The position numbers were made by a program, and so were the translations under genes. The notes under the pieces are model-generated. The model saw only the letters and a list, made by a program, of their open reading frames with translations. It was not told the DNA's origin and did not search any database. Positions 44,110 to 52,913 of a DNA stretch of 64,000 bases are shown here, in pieces (position 1 is the stretch's first letter; the number at the start of each line of letters is the position of its first letter). Location: positions 186,001 through 250,000 of the forward strand of contig NZ_JAMBPQ010000004.1 in assembly GCF_024206495.1 (NCBI RefSeq), in the 5' to 3' direction. Source of the DNA: Paraburkholderia sp. CNPSo 3272. GTDB taxonomy: Bacteria; Pseudomonadota; Gammaproteobacteria; Burkholderiales; Burkholderiaceae.

Positions 44110-44412
44110 AAACCTTTTGCAGCGCCCGATCACGCACATCACGCTCATCGAGGCGGCGGAACGCGGCCTTTGCATCGACTCGATCGAGGTCGAAGTGACC
44201 GGCGAGCAGCATCCGCTCGCGCAGCAGCCACGCTTCGAAATTGTTCCGCTTTTTCCGTACAACATTCGCTACACGCGCGAGATCGTCTCGCCGGAACCGG
44301 CCGAAACGATTCGCGCGCTTCATGAAGTCGCAGAAGCCGTGTGCCCAATCTTCAACCAGCTCAAGCAATCGCAGACGATCGACGGTGAGCTGAGACACAC
44401 GGTGGCCGCGCC
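44106..44412 (+). pseudogene. C-terminal half of an OsmC-family protein
   Basis: The frame reads ITLIEAAERGLCIDSIEVEVTG, IRYTREIVSPEPAETIRALHE and AEAVCPIFNQLKQSQTIDGEL, the second half of an OsmC-type peroxidase with the second catalytic Cys (VCPI). The first half with the other Cys is missing, and the stop codon is lost: the frame continues about 230 bases antisense to the next gene. Not functional. Confidence 0.7.
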
Positions 44413-44458
44413 GCCCGCGAACGAGAAGGCCGCCGGAAGGCGACGGCGGATAGGGGGC

Positions 44459-45493
44459 TCAGGTGGATTCCCAGCGCGCATCGGCGACTACGAGCTTCTT
44501 CGGGATCAGCTTGAGATCGGAGAACGTATCGGCAATCTGCTGCTGGTAGGCAAGCGTGGCGGCGTCGATAGGCTGCACGCCATAGCTCGCGCGCCTGAGG
44601 GCGAGTTCGAGCGTCGGTGCGTCGAGGCCAACGAGCGGTGACAGTTGCGCCGCGACGGCCGGGACGTTGTCGCGCGCCCAGGTGTCCACGGCGCCGATTT
44701 CCTCGACGACCGCATGAAGCACGGGCGCATGCGAGTTCGCGAAGCTGCGGCTCGCTATGTAGTACTGCGTATTCTTGACGAGATTTGCGCCGTTCGCAAT
44801 CGAACGCACCTTCGCCTGACGCTCGATCGCCGCGAGATAGGGATCCCAGATCACCCAGGCGTCCACGCTGCCGCTCGTGAACGCGGCGCGCGCATCGGCG
44901 GGCGCAAGATAGACAGGCTGGATATCTTCGTACTTCAGGTTGGCCTTCTGCAGCGCCTTGACGAGCAGATAGTGAACGTTCGAACCCTTGTTGAGCGCAA
45001 CGCGCTTGCCGCGCAGGTCGGCGGGCGTGCGGACGGGCGACTCCTGGTGCACGACAATGGCTTCGCCCTGCGGTGCGGGCGGCTCGCTGGCAATGTAGAC
45101 AAAATCCACGCCGCCCGCCTGCGCGAAAATGGGCGGCGTCTCGCCCACGGTGCCGACATCGACCGCGCCGGCGGCGAGCCCTTCCAGCAACTGCGGACCG
45201 CCCGGAAACTCGATCCATTGCACGGTGAAGCCCAGCGGCGCAAGCCGCTTCTCCAGCGTGCGCTGAGCCTTCAGAACGACGAAGTTCCCGTACTTCTGAT
45301 AACCGACGCGCAGAACCTTGCCGTCGTCCGCGCGTGCCGCGCCGCTTTGAAGCGTCAACACGCCAGCGCCCGTGAGCGCCGTCACGCCGCGAAGCGCCGT
45401 GGCCGTCGCAGCGCCTGCCGCGAGCTTCAATAGTTTGCGGCGCGCGCCGTTTGCCGTGTGGTCGCCGTGCTTCTCGTAGTTGTCGTTCGACAT
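44459..45493 (-). CDS. Aliphatic sulfonate (SsuA-like) ABC transporter periplasmic binding protein, orphan
   Basis: Periplasmic binding protein of 344 residues. A signal with twin basic residues (GARRKLLKLAAGAATATAL, cleavage near ARA at ~55) is followed by the NrtA/SsuA/TauA fold: LRVGYQKYGNFVVLKAQRTLEKRL, FPGGPQLLEGLAAGAVDVGTVGETPPIFAQA and VRTPADLRGKRVALNKGSNVHYLL. It would bind alkanesulfonates or related sulfur compounds. The sequence has no Met other than the start and no Cys, as expected for proteins made in sulfur starvation. No matching permease or ATPase is beside it; the next upstream genes are a cystine-type system, so it may use transporter subunits encoded elsewhere. Confidence 0.9.
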   Translation of the reverse strand: MSNDNYEKHGDHTANGARRKLLKLAAGAATATALRGVTALTGAGVLTLQSGAARADDGKVLRVGYQKYGNFVVLKAQRTLEKRLAPLGFTVQWIEFPGGPQLLEGLAAGAVDVGTVGETPPIFAQAGGVDFVYIASEPPAPQGEAIVVHQESPVRTPADLRGKRVALNKGSNVHYLLVKALQKANLKYEDIQPVYLAPADARAAFTSGSVDAWVIWDPYLAAIERQAKVRSIANGANLVKNTQYYIASRSFANSHAPVLHAVVEEIGAVDTWARDNVPAVAAQLSPLVGLDAPTLELALRRASYGVQPIDAATLAYQQQIADTFSDLKLIPKKLVVADARWEST

Positions 45494-45655
45494 CGTGATG
45501 TTGCCTGTTTAAAGGTACATGTTGAAACGGCCGCGCTCGCGCGGCGATCCGGCTCCCACCTTAATCTGTTTCAACATCGACACAACAAACATATTGTCAG
45601 ATGCTTATCTGCGCTGGCGGACCTCAGCGGCGGGGGCGACGCCGCCTGCGTAGGC

Positions 45656-46414
45656 TCAGAATGAGGGCAACGCCTGCGTAAGCGTGGAGACGAAGCGTGC
45701 CGTGCGCGCATCGCGCGGCCGCGCGAAGAGTTCATGTGACGGACCGGCTTCGACGATCGCGCCGTCCTTCAGGAAAACCGCGTCGTGCGCCACGGAGGCC
45801 GCGAGCCGCAAGTCATGCGTCGCCATCAGCATGGTCGTGCCCTCCAGCGCGAGTTGCCGCAGTACATCGACCACTTCGGCGGAAAGCTCGGGATCGAGCG
45901 CCGAAGTCGGCTCGTCGCAGAGCAGCACCTGGGGCGACGGCGCAAGCGCGCGTGCGATCGCCACGCGTTGCTGCTGGCCGCCCGATAGCGTGGAAGGCCA
46001 CGCGTGCGCCTTCTGCGCAATGCCGACCTTCGCGAGCAGCGCGGCGGCGCGTTCGCGGGCGCGCGCCTTGTCCCATTTGAGCACTGTGACGAGGCCCTCC
46101 ATCACGTTCTCGATCACGCTCAGGTGCGGGAACAACTGGAAGTTCTGGAACACCATGCCGGTATGCCGGCGCACCGACGCGATTTCGGCATGGGAGAGCA
46201 GTCGGCCACGGCTGAATTCAACGCGTGCATCGCCCACGCTCAGCGTGCCGGAGTCGGGCACTTCCAGCAGATTGATGCAGCGAAGCAGCGTGCTCTTGCC
46301 GCTGCCGGACGGCCCGATCAGCGCGGTCACGCTGCCGGCTTTGAGCGTGAGGTCGATGGCGGCGAGCACCTCGTTGTCGCCGAACGACTTGTGGACTTTC
46401 TCGATGCGGATCAT
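45656..46414 (-). CDS. tcyN: Cystine/polar amino acid ABC transporter ATP-binding protein
   Basis: ABC ATPase of 252 residues: Walker A GPSGSGKST, Q-loop GMVFQNFQLFPHLSV, signature LSGGQQQRVAIARAL, Walker B VLLCDEPTSALDP, H-loop ATHD. Belongs to the polar amino acid (GlnQ/TcyN) type. ATG at 46414 overlaps the permease stop by one base, so the long open frame upstream is not part of it. Works with the next two genes. Confidence 0.92.
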   Translation of the reverse strand: MIRIEKVHKSFGDNEVLAAIDLTLKAGSVTALIGPSGSGKSTLLRCINLLEVPDSGTLSVGDARVEFSRGRLLSHAEIASVRRHTGMVFQNFQLFPHLSVIENVMEGLVTVLKWDKARARERAAALLAKVGIAQKAHAWPSTLSGGQQQRVAIARALAPSPQVLLCDEPTSALDPELSAEVVDVLRQLALEGTTMLMATHDLRLAASVAHDAVFLKDGAIVEAGPSHELFARPRDARTARFVSTLTQALPSF

Positions 46415-47091
46415 CAGCGTCCCGCCTGGAACAGCGCATGGCGGCCATAGCGCGCTTCGAGACGGCCTTGCGCCTGCGAGAGCACGGAGCTGAACGCGAG
46501 ATAGATCAACGCTGCCTCGGTATAGAGAATCAGGGGTTCGTAGGTCACGGCGGCGATGCGTTGCGCAGCCTGGAAGATTTCCGGCACGGTCAGCACGGCC
46601 GCGAGGGACGTATCCTTCACGAGCGAGATAAACGAGTTCGAGAGCGCGGGCAATGCCACGCGAATCGCTTGCGGGAGAATGGCGCGGCGCAGCGCCTGCG
46701 CGCGGGTCATGTTCATCGAATAGGCGGCTTCCCACTGGCCGCGCGGGATCGATTCGATCACGCCGCGAATGACTTCCGCGTTATAGGCGCCCACATTGAG
46801 CGAAAAACCGACGATCGCCGCCGTCAACGGGTCGAGCACGATGCCCACGTTCGGCAATCCATAGAAGATGACGAACAGTTGCACGAGCAGCGGCGAACCG
46901 CGAAACAGCCAGATATAGAAACGCACGGCCGCGACGGCCCAGCGTTGCCCGAAGAGGCGCACGAGCGCCGCGGCGAACGCGAGCGCCATGCCGATCGCAA
47001 ACGAAGCCAGCGTGAGCGGGACGGTAAAGACCAGTCCCGCGTAAAGCAGTGGCCACAACGATTGCGCCATCAAGTGCAGCCATGCCGGCAT
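46414..47091 (-). CDS. tcyL: Cystine/polar amino acid ABC transporter permease
   Basis: Inner-membrane permease of 225 residues with five predicted helices. It carries the HisM/GlnP-type EAA loop (NAEVIRGVIESIPRGQWEAAYSMNMTRAQALRRAILPQ, broken here by position: residues ~105-142) that docks on the ATPase. Overlaps the ATPase gene by one base and lies 13 bases after the binding-protein gene. Confidence 0.92.
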   Translation of the reverse strand: MPAWLHLMAQSLWPLLYAGLVFTVPLTLASFAIGMALAFAAALVRLFGQRWAVAAVRFYIWLFRGSPLLVQLFVIFYGLPNVGIVLDPLTAAIVGFSLNVGAYNAEVIRGVIESIPRGQWEAAYSMNMTRAQALRRAILPQAIRVALPALSNSFISLVKDTSLAAVLTVPEIFQAAQRIAAVTYEPLILYTEAALIYLAFSSVLSQAQGRLEARYGRHALFQAGR

Positions 47092-47104
47092 CGCTTAGTC
47101 CACC

Positions 47105-47884
47105 TTATTGCGAAACGTCTTTGCCGAAATACTTTTGCGAAATCTTCGCGTAGGTACCGTCGGCCTTGATGTCGGCGAGCGCCTTGTTGACCGCGGCGAC
47201 CAGTTCGGGGTTGCCCTTGCGCAGCAGCACGCCCGACTGATCGTCGGCGGAAGAACTATCGATGGCTGCGATCTTGAGCTTCGCGTCCGGCTTGTGCTTC
47301 TGGAAGTCGAGGAACGAGAGCGAGTCGTTTACGGTCGCGTCCACTCGGCCCGAGGTCAGCAGATCGATCGATTCGTTGAAGCCCTGAACCGGCACGACGT
47401 CAGCACCATGAGAAGCGGCGAGCTTGCCGAAATTGCTGGTCAGCCTGTTGGCCGACTTCTTGCCCTTCAGGTCGTCGAAGGAATGGATGGTCGTGTTGTC
47501 CGAGCGCACGATCAGGACCGCGTGCGTCGAGATATACGGCGCCGAAAAAACGTACTTGGCCTTGCGCGCGTCGGTGATCGACACCTCGTTGATCACGGTG
47601 TCATAGCGATTGACGTCGAGCCCGGCGATCAGGCCGTCCCACTTGCCTTCGACGAACTGCGGCTTCACGCCGAGGCGTTGTGCGATTGCTGTGGCGATAT
47701 CGACGTCGAAGCCGGTCAGCTTGCCGGATTCGTCGTGGTAGGTGAACGGCGCGTAGGTGCCTTCGGTGCCGACACGGAACACTCCAGACGACTTGATTTG
47801 CGCGAGTTCGTCGGCGGCAAAAGCCGGTGCGGCGGCAACGACCGACAGGAGGGCAGCGAAAAGAGCGTAGCGGATGGTTTTCAT
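47105..47884 (-). CDS. tcyJ: Cystine-binding periplasmic protein (FliY/TcyJ-like)
   Basis: Binding protein of 259 residues with a signal peptide (AAPAFAA, cleavage near residue 23) and the extracellular solute-binding family 3 fold: GVFRVGTEGTYAPFTYHD, KLTGFDVDIATAIAQRLG, VEGKWDGLIAGLDVNRYDTV. It resembles E. coli FliY, which binds cystine. The start Met is its only Met and it contains no Cys, consistent with expression under sulfur limitation. First gene of the minus-strand transporter operon, preceded by a plausible promoter at 47938-47966. Confidence 0.92.
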   Translation of the reverse strand: MKTIRYALFAALLSVVAAAPAFAADELAQIKSSGVFRVGTEGTYAPFTYHDESGKLTGFDVDIATAIAQRLGVKPQFVEGKWDGLIAGLDVNRYDTVINEVSITDARKAKYVFSAPYISTHAVLIVRSDNTTIHSFDDLKGKKSANRLTSNFGKLAASHGADVVPVQGFNESIDLLTSGRVDATVNDSLSFLDFQKHKPDAKLKIAAIDSSSADDQSGVLLRKGNPELVAAVNKALADIKADGTYAKISQKYFGKDVSQ

Positions 47885-47937
47885 TTGAATGATTCGCGAT
47901 GAGAGTTTCGTTGACGACATCAAAGACAGGTCGACGG

Positions 47938-47966
47938 ATTCTACTGTCGGCGTGTCTGCCTGCAAA
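47938..47966 (-). promoter_or_regulatory. Candidate promoter for the cystine transporter operon
   Basis: On the minus strand TTTGCA (47966-47961) and TAGAAT (47943-47938) are 17 bases apart, about 54 bases before the tcyJ ATG. The rest of the gap to the monooxygenase gene shows no gene. Confidence 0.45.
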
Positions 47967-48169
47967 CCAGACACATTCGCTATGCATATGCGCTGGTGGA
48001 ATATAACGACGGATATGGCGCAGCGACGGACGCGCCGCGCGGGAAAACCGCGATCGGCGCGCCGTGGCGCACCGAACCGGGATTATTCGCGGGCGCGCGG
48101 CGCTTCGCTCAGCTGCCCGCGGTCGCCCGCGCGGCCGATTGCGAGCGCCGCTTCAATGACGTAGTCTAT

Positions 48170-49588
48170 TCACGCAGCGGGAGCGGGCACCGCTTCGCCC
48201 GTTTGCACGGCCGATTCGCGCTTCACACGCTCGATGTCGCGATAGCGCGCCGCCGGATGCTCGTCGGGCAAGCGCGCGCCGCCGCCAAAGAGCTTTTCGC
48301 GCAAGGTGCCCGGCGCGTACTCGCGCGGGTACACGCCGCGGCGCTGCAGTTCGGGCACGAGGTATTCCACGACATGTTCGAAGGTCTCATGCGCGAGCGC
48401 GTAGGCGAGATTGAAGCCGTCGACGCCGGTTTCTTCGACCCACTCCTGCAGAATGTCGGCAATCGTCGTGGGGGAGCCCACGAATACCGGCCCCATTCCG
48501 CCAATTCCGCCCCACTTCGCCAGCGCTTCGATAGTCCAGGCCGTGTCGCCGCCCGAGAGATGTTCGACAGCCGAGTGGATCGCATTCGTTTGCACGCGCT
48601 TGACCGTGTCGGTGGGCAGGTACTGCCCGAAGTCGATGCCGGTCCAGCCCGACATGAACACGAGCGAGCCGTCGTAGGAAACGTGCCGCTGGTATTCCTC
48701 GAAACGCGCCTGCGCCTTCGCATCGGTTTCGTCGACGATCACAGTCACGAGGTTGTAGATCAGCAGCTTGCCGGCATCGCGTCCGGCGAGCGCCGCCTGG
48801 CGGCGCACGTCCGCCACGTAGTCGCGCAGCAGCGTTTTCGTGAGCGCGGCGACGAACACACATTCGGCATGCTGCGCCGCGAACGTCTTGCCCGGCCCCG
48901 ATGCCCCCGCCTGAAACAGCACCGGAGTGCGCTGCGGAGAAGGCTCGCATAGGTGATAGCCTGGCACGTCGAAGTATTTTCCCTTGTGGCCGATCTCGTG
49001 CACTTTCTCGGGATGCGTGAACACGCGCCGGTCCCGGTCGCGCACCACGGCGCCGTCTTCCCAGCTGCCTTCGAAGAGCTTGTAAAGCACCTCGACGTAT
49101 TCCGCCGCGACTTCGTAGCGGTTGTTGTGGTCGCGCAGGCCGCCCTGGCCGACGTTCTTCGCACCGCTCTCGAGATACGACGTCACGATGTTCCAGGCGA
49201 GGCGCCCCTGCGTATGGTGGTCGGCGGTGGAGAGACGCCGTGCGAACGTGTAGGGGTGCTCAAAGCTCGTGGACGCCGTAATGCCGATGCCGAGATGCGA
49301 CGTCACCATGGCAATGGGCGCGGCCAGTTGCAGCGGATCGTTCACGGGAATCTGCGCTGCCTGATGAAGCGCGTGATAGTTGCTGCCCTTGTAGACGTCG
49401 TAATAGCCGATCACGTCCGCGATGAAGATCGCGTCGAACACGCCGCGTTCGAGTATTTTCGCGAGGTCGGTCCAGTAGGCGAGATCCTTGTACTGCCACG
49501 AGCGGTCGCGCGGGTGACTCCAGAGGCCCGGCGACTGGTGGCCCACGCAGTTCATCTCGAAGGCGTTCAGGCGAATGGTTTTGCTCAT
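48170..49588 (-). CDS. LLM-class flavin-dependent monooxygenase (NtaA/SnaA/DszA type)
   Basis: FMNH2-dependent oxygenase of 472 residues, probably cleaving a C-S or related bond in an organosulfur compound. The bacterial-luciferase barrel begins IRLNAFEMNCVGHQSPGLW and shows FDAIFIADV, RLAWNIVTSYLESGAKNVG (flavin phosphate region) and VLFQAGASGPGKTFAAQHAE, all typical of the NtaA/SnaA/DszA subgroup rather than SsuD. It needs a separate flavin reductase, which is not in this window. ATG at 49588 overlaps the stop of the broken acyl-CoA-dehydrogenase ORF (ATGA). It has eight Met+Cys in total, fewer than usual. Confidence 0.92.
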   Translation of the reverse strand: MSKTIRLNAFEMNCVGHQSPGLWSHPRDRSWQYKDLAYWTDLAKILERGVFDAIFIADVIGYYDVYKGSNYHALHQAAQIPVNDPLQLAAPIAMVTSHLGIGITASTSFEHPYTFARRLSTADHHTQGRLAWNIVTSYLESGAKNVGQGGLRDHNNRYEVAAEYVEVLYKLFEGSWEDGAVVRDRDRRVFTHPEKVHEIGHKGKYFDVPGYHLCEPSPQRTPVLFQAGASGPGKTFAAQHAECVFVAALTKTLLRDYVADVRRQAALAGRDAGKLLIYNLVTVIVDETDAKAQARFEEYQRHVSYDGSLVFMSGWTGIDFGQYLPTDTVKRVQTNAIHSAVEHLSGGDTAWTIEALAKWGGIGGMGPVFVGSPTTIADILQEWVEETGVDGFNLAYALAHETFEHVVEYLVPELQRRGVYPREYAPGTLREKLFGGGARLPDEHPAARYRDIERVKRESAVQTGEAVPAPAA

Positions 49589-49983
49589 GATGTTTGCTTG
49601 CTCCCGCGTTCCGCTCCGTTGCCGATCTGCGAGAGGAAGGGCGGCTCGGTGCCGTTGATGGTCCAGTCGCCCACGATCTTCGCCTTGTAGACGAAATGGC
49701 CGCGTAGCGCTTGCGGCAGGTTCGAGTCCGCGGCGGCGAGTTCGATGAGCAGTTGTGCCAACTGAGCGATTGACGCGCACGCGCCGCCGTCACGCACCGG
49801 GACGCGCATCGCGCCGAAGCCCGCTTGCTTAAGTGCGTCGATCGCGTCATACGACAGGGTGCGCGCACGCTCGCGTTCGGCGGCCTCGCGGGCGATCTCC
49901 GTGAAGATTGGGCGAAAGCGGGCGGCAAGGGTGTCGTAGTCGGCGCCTTGCGAGAGCGCGTCATGGGATCGGAAGACAGTCAT
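49585..49983 (-). pseudogene. SfnC-like acyl-CoA-dehydrogenase-family flavoprotein, internally deleted
   Basis: The 132-residue frame begins as a normal SfnC/DszC-like flavoprotein (ALKQAGFGAMRVPVRDGGACASIAQL and ADSNLPQALRGHF), then jumps to DWTINGTE, which belongs about 50 residues further on in the family, and ends after another 20 unrelated residues in the leader of the monooxygenase gene. The FAD-binding middle and the C-terminal helical domain (about 270 residues) are gone. The remaining ORF still overlaps the monooxygenase start, so it may serve only for translational coupling. An intact relative lies at 52914-54152. Confidence 0.8.
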
Positions 49984-50304
49984 GCGTTCTTTCTCGAATG
50001 GGGTGGAGAGATTGCGCACCGCGCAGCGAAGAGAAAAGTATAGAAACCCGCGCGCTGCGGCTCCAATAACCGATTGACGAATCGATATCGGCTGGACCGA
50101 TTTGCTTCGATGCGATGTCCGCAATGACGTCGTATAGACCGTTGCGACGTCGGATGCGCCCTGATTCTGTCAAGCCGCTTTCTGTAGGGTGCCTTATCAA
50201 AGGCAGACGCATGAATATGAGCATCGCTTGGTTGGGCTCTCTCCCGCGCCTCGCTAGGATAGGCAGCAGTATCCGCTCGCGAATTCCAACTGGCTAACCC
50301 ATCG
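49984..50304. other. Divergent control region of the sulfur island
   Basis: About 320 bases between the monooxygenase unit and the sugar-type transporter operon. No gene is supported. Both operons must be started from here. I could not identify a convincing promoter or activator site by eye. Confidence 0.5.
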
Positions 50305-51792
50305 ATGTCCGCTCCGATTCTGACTGCCCACTCGATCACCAAGCGCTTCGGCGCGACGCTCGCGCTGTCGCGGCTGAACTTTTCGATCCGCGCTGGCGAG
50401 GTCGTCGCCCTGATGGGTGCGAACGGGGCCGGGAAATCGACGTTCGTCAAGATTCTGAGCGGCGTGAGCGCGCAGGACGAGGGCACGCTCACGCTCGGCG
50501 AACGCGACTATGCGCCGGGTTCGCCGCAAGGGGCAAAGCGCCTGGGCGTGGCGACGGTGCATCAGAGCATTGCCGACGCGGTGGTGCCCGCGCTGACCAT
50601 TGCCGACAATCTTCTGCTCGACGAACTTTGCGGCGGCGGGGCGCGCTGGTGGACGCCGCGTGCCTCTCGCCACGCACGTGCGGCCGCGCTGGCCGCGCGC
50701 GTGGGGCTCGAAGCCGATCTCGATGCACCGCTCGGCTCGCTTTCTCTCGCCGGCCAGCAGCGCGTGGTGATAGCGCGAGCGCTGGCTTCGCGCCCGCGTC
50801 TGCTGATCCTCGACGAGCCCACGGCGAGCCTTTCGACGAGCGAAGCCGCGCGGCTCCATGCGCTGGTCGATGACTTGCGCGCGGAGGGCGTGGCGGTGCT
50901 GCTCGTCTCGCATCGGCTTGGCGACCTGCGAAGACTGGCTTCGCGGGTGGCGGTGCTTCGTGACGGCCGCATTGTGGACGAACAGGACGCGCCCATCGAT
51001 TTCGACGCGGCGCTGGAGGCGATGATCGGGCGCGCACTGCCGCAGGGGCGAGCCTTGCCGCGCACGGGCCAGGTTGGCACAGAGCCCGCCTTGCGGCTGC
51101 GCGGCCTGCGCCTTACGGCGCATGGCGATGCGTTCGATCTCGACGTGCAGCAAGGCGAGATCGTGGCGATTGTCGGTCCGGTCGGCGCGGGGAAGTCGAG
51201 GCTGGCGCAAGTGATATTCGGCGCACTGCGCGCGGCTGCGGGCGAGATGCGCCTTTACGGCGGCGCCTGGGCCCCGCGCTCGCCAAGCGACGCAATCCGC
51301 GCGGGCGTATTCCTGGCGGGCGAAGACCGCTGGCGCACGTCGCTCTTTCCCGACACCGTTGCGTTCGCATCGATCGCCGGCACGATCAGCTTTCCGTTTC
51401 TGTCTCGCTGGCAGCGCGGCGTGCGCTTGCCGAAGGATCGCGAAACCGCACAGGCGCAAGACGCCATCGCGACATTCGGCATTCGCTGCACAGGGCCCGA
51501 CGACCGCGTTGCGCGGCTTTCGGGCGGCAACCAGCAGAAGGTGCTGCTGGCGCGCTGGCACGCCGAGCCGGCGCGGCTGTTGCTGCTCGACGAGCCGTTC
51601 CAGGGCGTCGATGCGGGCGCGCGGGCCGATATCGCCGCGGCGCTGCGCGAGCGCGCCGCCTCGCGCGCGACGCTCGTTTTCGTCAGCGACCTCGAAGAGG
51701 CGCATGAAGTCGCCGATCGCATCGTCATGTTCGATCGCGGCACGGTCGAACACGCTGCTGTCGCGGAACCCCTTTCACTAGCCCACTCATGA
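50305..51792 (+). CDS. Sugar-type (RbsA-like) ABC transporter ATP-binding protein, two ABC domains
   Basis: Double ATPase of 495 residues of the CUT2 (ribose/galactose) class. First domain: Walker A GANGAGKST, signature LSLAGQQRVVIARAL, Walker B LLILDEPTASLS. Second domain: VGPVGAGKSRLA as a degenerate Walker A that keeps the GxxGxGKS pattern, LSGGNQQKVLLARW, LLLLDEPFQGVDAGARADI. In this class the transported compound is usually a sugar, but here the operon holds a flavoprotein and a TauD-type dioxygenase and no sugar enzymes. Overlaps the permease gene (ATGA). Confidence 0.93.
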   Translation: MSAPILTAHSITKRFGATLALSRLNFSIRAGEVVALMGANGAGKSTFVKILSGVSAQDEGTLTLGERDYAPGSPQGAKRLGVATVHQSIADAVVPALTIADNLLLDELCGGGARWWTPRASRHARAAALAARVGLEADLDAPLGSLSLAGQQRVVIARALASRPRLLILDEPTASLSTSEAARLHALVDDLRAEGVAVLLVSHRLGDLRRLASRVAVLRDGRIVDEQDAPIDFDAALEAMIGRALPQGRALPRTGQVGTEPALRLRGLRLTAHGDAFDLDVQQGEIVAIVGPVGAGKSRLAQVIFGALRAAAGEMRLYGGAWAPRSPSDAIRAGVFLAGEDRWRTSLFPDTVAFASIAGTISFPFLSRWQRGVRLPKDRETAQAQDAIATFGIRCTGPDDRVARLSGGNQQKVLLARWHAEPARLLLLDEPFQGVDAGARADIAAALRERAASRATLVFVSDLEEAHEVADRIVMFDRGTVEHAAVAEPLSLAHS

Positions 51793-52847
51793 GATCCATT
51801 ACACCCGCGGCAGCATCTGACGAATCACTCGCGCGCGACGCGACCCGGCAGCGCCGGCACAGCCTTTCGATTGCGCTCGAACGCGGCGGGCTGCTGCTCG
51901 TGCTCGTCGCGCTCGGCGTCATCTTCACCCTTCGCGAGCCTGCGTTTCTGAACGTCGCGAACCTGTTCAGCATCTTGCAGGCCGTCTCGATCGTGGCGCT
52001 GCTCGGCATCGGCGTAACGATCACGCTCGCCGCAGGCGGCTTCGATCTTTCCGTGGGCAGCGTCGCCGCCTCGGCGCAGATGGCCGCGAGCTACGTGCTC
52101 GTGGTGTGGCACGGCAACAGCTGGGAAGCCGTGCTCGCGTGCCTCGCGCTGGGCGTGGCGGCGGGGCTCTTCAACGGGTTGCTGATCACGCGCCTACATG
52201 TCCCGGATCAGCTCGCGACGCTCGGCACGCTCTTCCTGCTTGCGGGCCTGCAACTGATTCCCACCGGCGGCCGCTCGCTTGCGAGCGGCACGATCCTGCC
52301 CGACGGCACCGAAGCGAGCGGCACGTTCCCCGATGCGTTCCTCGCCCTGGGCCGCGCACGCCTCTTCGACGTGGTGCCGGTGCCTGTCATCGTGCTGCTC
52401 GTGCTGACCGTGCTCGTGTCGTTGGTCATGGGCTCGACGCGTTGGGGCCGGGTGGTCTATGCGATCGGCGGCAACGAGACGGCGGCCCGGCTGGCCGGTG
52501 CGCCAACGGCCCGTTACCGGCTGGCGGCTTATGTCGCTTCCGCGACGCTCGCCTCGCTCGGCGGACTGCTGATCGCCGCGCGGGTGGGGCGAGGCGACGT
52601 GAGCGCGGGGCATTCGTTGCTGCTCGATGCGGTGGCGGCCGCGCTGGTTGGCTATGCGGTATGGGGCGCGAAGCGACCCAATGTGCCGGGCACAGTGATC
52701 GGCGCGGTGTTCGTCGGCGTGCTGCTCAACGGTCTCACGATGCTCAACGCGCCGTATTACCTGCAGGACTTCATCAAGGGCGCGTTGCTGGTCGTGGCGC
52801 TGGCGTTCACGTTCAGCATCGGGCGCCGGGCGCAAGGGCGCCACTGA
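51789..52847 (+). CDS. Sugar-type (RbsC-like) ABC transporter permease
   Basis: Permease of 352 residues with 9-10 hydrophobic helices and the CUT2 signature VTITLAAGGFDLSVGSVAA near residues 75-95 and GGNETAARLAGAP in the cytoplasmic loop. Starts at ATG 51789 within the ATPase stop. Partner of the ATPase and of the binding protein at 54178. Confidence 0.93.
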   Translation: MRSITPAAASDESLARDATRQRRHSLSIALERGGLLLVLVALGVIFTLREPAFLNVANLFSILQAVSIVALLGIGVTITLAAGGFDLSVGSVAASAQMAASYVLVVWHGNSWEAVLACLALGVAAGLFNGLLITRLHVPDQLATLGTLFLLAGLQLIPTGGRSLASGTILPDGTEASGTFPDAFLALGRARLFDVVPVPVIVLLVLTVLVSLVMGSTRWGRVVYAIGGNETAARLAGAPTARYRLAAYVASATLASLGGLLIAARVGRGDVSAGHSLLLDAVAAALVGYAVWGAKRPNVPGTVIGAVFVGVLLNGLTMLNAPYYLQDFIKGALLVVALAFTFSIGRRAQGRH

Positions 52848-52913
52848 GGCCGGCAGACGTCCGGCAATGTTGCGGTTGGCACAACTACACAATCTGGTCG
52901 AGCGGAGCAAATC

